A stretch of 64,000 bases of DNA, from contig NC_092522.1 in NCBI RefSeq assembly GCF_037038585.1, positions 49,637,661 to 49,701,660 of the forward strand, written 5' to 3'. Position numbers and translations under genes: made by a program. Of this stretch, positions 62,301-64,000 are shown piece after piece (position 1 is the stretch's first letter; the number at the start of each line of letters is the position of its first letter). The stretch comes from Patagioenas fasciata. Its lineage: Eukaryota > Chordata > Aves > Columbiformes > Columbidae. The notes below the pieces were generated by a model that saw only the letters and a list, made by a program, of their open reading frames with translations, was not told the DNA's origin and did not search any database.

Positions 62301-64000
62301 GTCCCATGTGTTTTTGAATCAAATGTGTTCAATTATGGTTGTCAAAAGCTTCCAAAGGGACTTTATTCCAGCTCTTCTGGGATAAAGAAAGTGATCACAG
62401 GAATAGAAATCTGCTATTGCTTGTTATTGCCTTGTACTTACCTGCTTTGCTTCATCGTGAGATATGGTTAGCTCTTGTTTGGGTTTTGAATGAATGTTTA
62501 CATGATACTGTTTTTTGGTTTTGGTTTGGTTTTTTTTAATGGACCTTGTTGGTGAGAAGTGCTGCATTAAAAAAAAGCTCTTAAGTTTAAAAAATAACTT
62601 CTAGCATCAGTATTTAACTTACTGGCTGTTACATTCAGGCTACCTGTTGTCCTTCAGAGTTAAAATTCACTAAGCTGGAATTTTTTCAGAGTTGGCATAT
62701 TTCTGATTTGTATTATATTGGCCATTAGAATTCAGGGGAATATTTTGCCTGAGTACATGTAGAAGTCTTATAACTTCAAACATAGTTGCTTCAGTGCAAG
62801 GTGCATCTTTATATAGCAGGAAATTTAAAAGTGTTATTAGGGTTTTAAATGGTGGAAGGATTAACACGGAGCTCTCTTGAACCTGAAGTGGTTTTCCTGT
62901 TGACATTTCTCTTTTATGTGTGAGGGACAGATAACACACTCTGGGGTCCGCAGATGGTGAGTTACAGGCTTTCAAACGACAGAATGCCCTATGTGAGTGA
63001 AGGAAGCTTCTGTTTGCAGTTTTGGGGGTGTTTTTGTACTCTGTGAAAACAGAACACTGTAATCCTAGTTCATGTTTATTAATTAAATATACCCATTTCT
63101 TCCTAAACTCTTCAGAGAACTTGGGTCTTAATGCGGGAGCCAAAGATGATGCAAATCTTCCAAGTACTCAGAAACACGGAGTTTGCAGCACGTGGCTGTT
63201 GTGTAGCGTTGAAGTTGCAGCAAGCAAGTCTTTCACAGTATGAAGGCTTTTATTCCTCACTGTTGAAGAACTGATGATATTTTAGTTGAGAAGACACAAC
63301 TATGTGATCACTGTGCTTTTGAAGTGATTAGGATAGATGATGATTATGACTTTTCTAAAATTAATTTTATGAAGGAGGGCAGTGGGGTAAGTATTACTGT
63401 TTAAAATTATGTTGGTTCTGCTTGGATTCAATTTAAATAATGGAGAGCAGGATTTGGCTCTTCTAATTTGCTCAGCACCTCTCTGTTCATGGCAACATGT
63501 ACAGCTGAGAGAGCATCCAAATTTGTTGCTAAAGAAAGAAACTGAAGTAAAGTGAACCAACTTGCCAGATGTCAGATATGTTTGTCTCATTCAGGGATGT
63601 GGAGACCCTCAGCCAGCACCTTAAGTGCACACTGCTAAGTGAAGATAACTTGCTGCTTATGTGCAAGTCATTTGTTGTTTGTGTAATATTTTTCCAGGTT
63701 TCTAATTGATGAATCTAGAAAACTTGGATTCCTTGCATCCCTTCATTTGCTTTTCTTAAGAGTCAGGAGTAGAAACGTCTTGCTACCACTAGCTGTTGTT
63801 GTTTTCAACAATGTTTTCTTCTTATAAAATGAATGTGTAAGTTGTAGTATGAGACTATAGTATTGCAAATGCATTGTGCAATTTATTTTGGAAGATGTGT
63901 ATCTCTATAAATTTAAATTTCTATAACAGCTGTCACGAAAGTAGCAGATTCTGGGATCTGTGCATACTAATGATTGAAGATAGAACAGCTTTGTTTGTAT
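62301..64000. other. Downstream flank of COG2, no exon recognised
   Basis: A minus-strand open frame at 62,670-63,143 is the longest here, but it opens with TTG, its first ATG lies about 80 codons in, and it shows no serpin or other motif. In human the next gene is AGT on the opposite strand; nothing in this segment matches angiotensinogen, so AGT, if conserved, lies further right. Confidence 0.6.

Noticed and set aside
62670-63143. 157-codon minus-strand open frame downstream of COG2, considered as AGT or a novel gene
   Set aside because: It begins with TTG, its first ATG is about 80 codons in, and no serpin hinge or other motif is visible.
1-64000. CRISPR arrays, prokaryotic operons, phage or plasmid systems
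   Set aside because: No regularly spaced repeats and no bacterial gene organisation; the splice structure and CR1/LTR content show vertebrate nuclear DNA.

Overview
This window is eukaryotic nuclear DNA, almost certainly from a bird. It is AT-rich and gene-sparse, with long GT-AG introns. It carries several short, decayed CR1 LINE 3' ends of the avian type (ending in AGAATCATAGAAT-like repeats, or the reverse complement) and at least one solo retroviral LTR. There are no operons, no ribosome-binding sites and no dense ORF packing. I cannot name the species.

Positions 1-31,600 look intergenic. I recognise no protein-coding exon there. What can be supported is repeat debris: one plus-strand CR1 end (about 15,078-15,162), three minus-strand CR1 ends (18,904-19,047; 26,254-26,703; 27,798-28,025), an (AT)n tract, several poly-A/T tracts, an AAT/AAC-rich low-complexity patch, a probable solo LTR (30,902-31,161) and a plus-strand CR1 fragment (31,265-31,440) that stops just before a CpG island.

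Positions 31,670-62,300 hold one complete gene, COG2 (conserved oligomeric Golgi complex subunit 2), on the + strand. It starts in a TATA-less CpG island. It has 18 coding exons with GT-AG introns, and the reading frame stays open across all 17 junctions. The reconstructed CDS is 2,220 nt, encoding 739 residues plus stop; human COG2 is 738 residues. The stop codon is at 61,942-61,944 and is followed by a short 3' UTR with three AATAAA signals. Intron 10 contains a 660-bp solo LTR in antisense orientation, with TGT...ACA ends and a 5-bp target-site duplication.

Positions 62,300-64,000 are short downstream flank with no recognised exon. In human the next gene is AGT, convergent with COG2, so a minus-strand AGT further right would fit synteny, but nothing here demonstrates it.

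I found no undescribed biological system. The most informative non-gene features are the intronic antisense LTR and the LTR/CR1 pair just upstream of the COG2 promoter.
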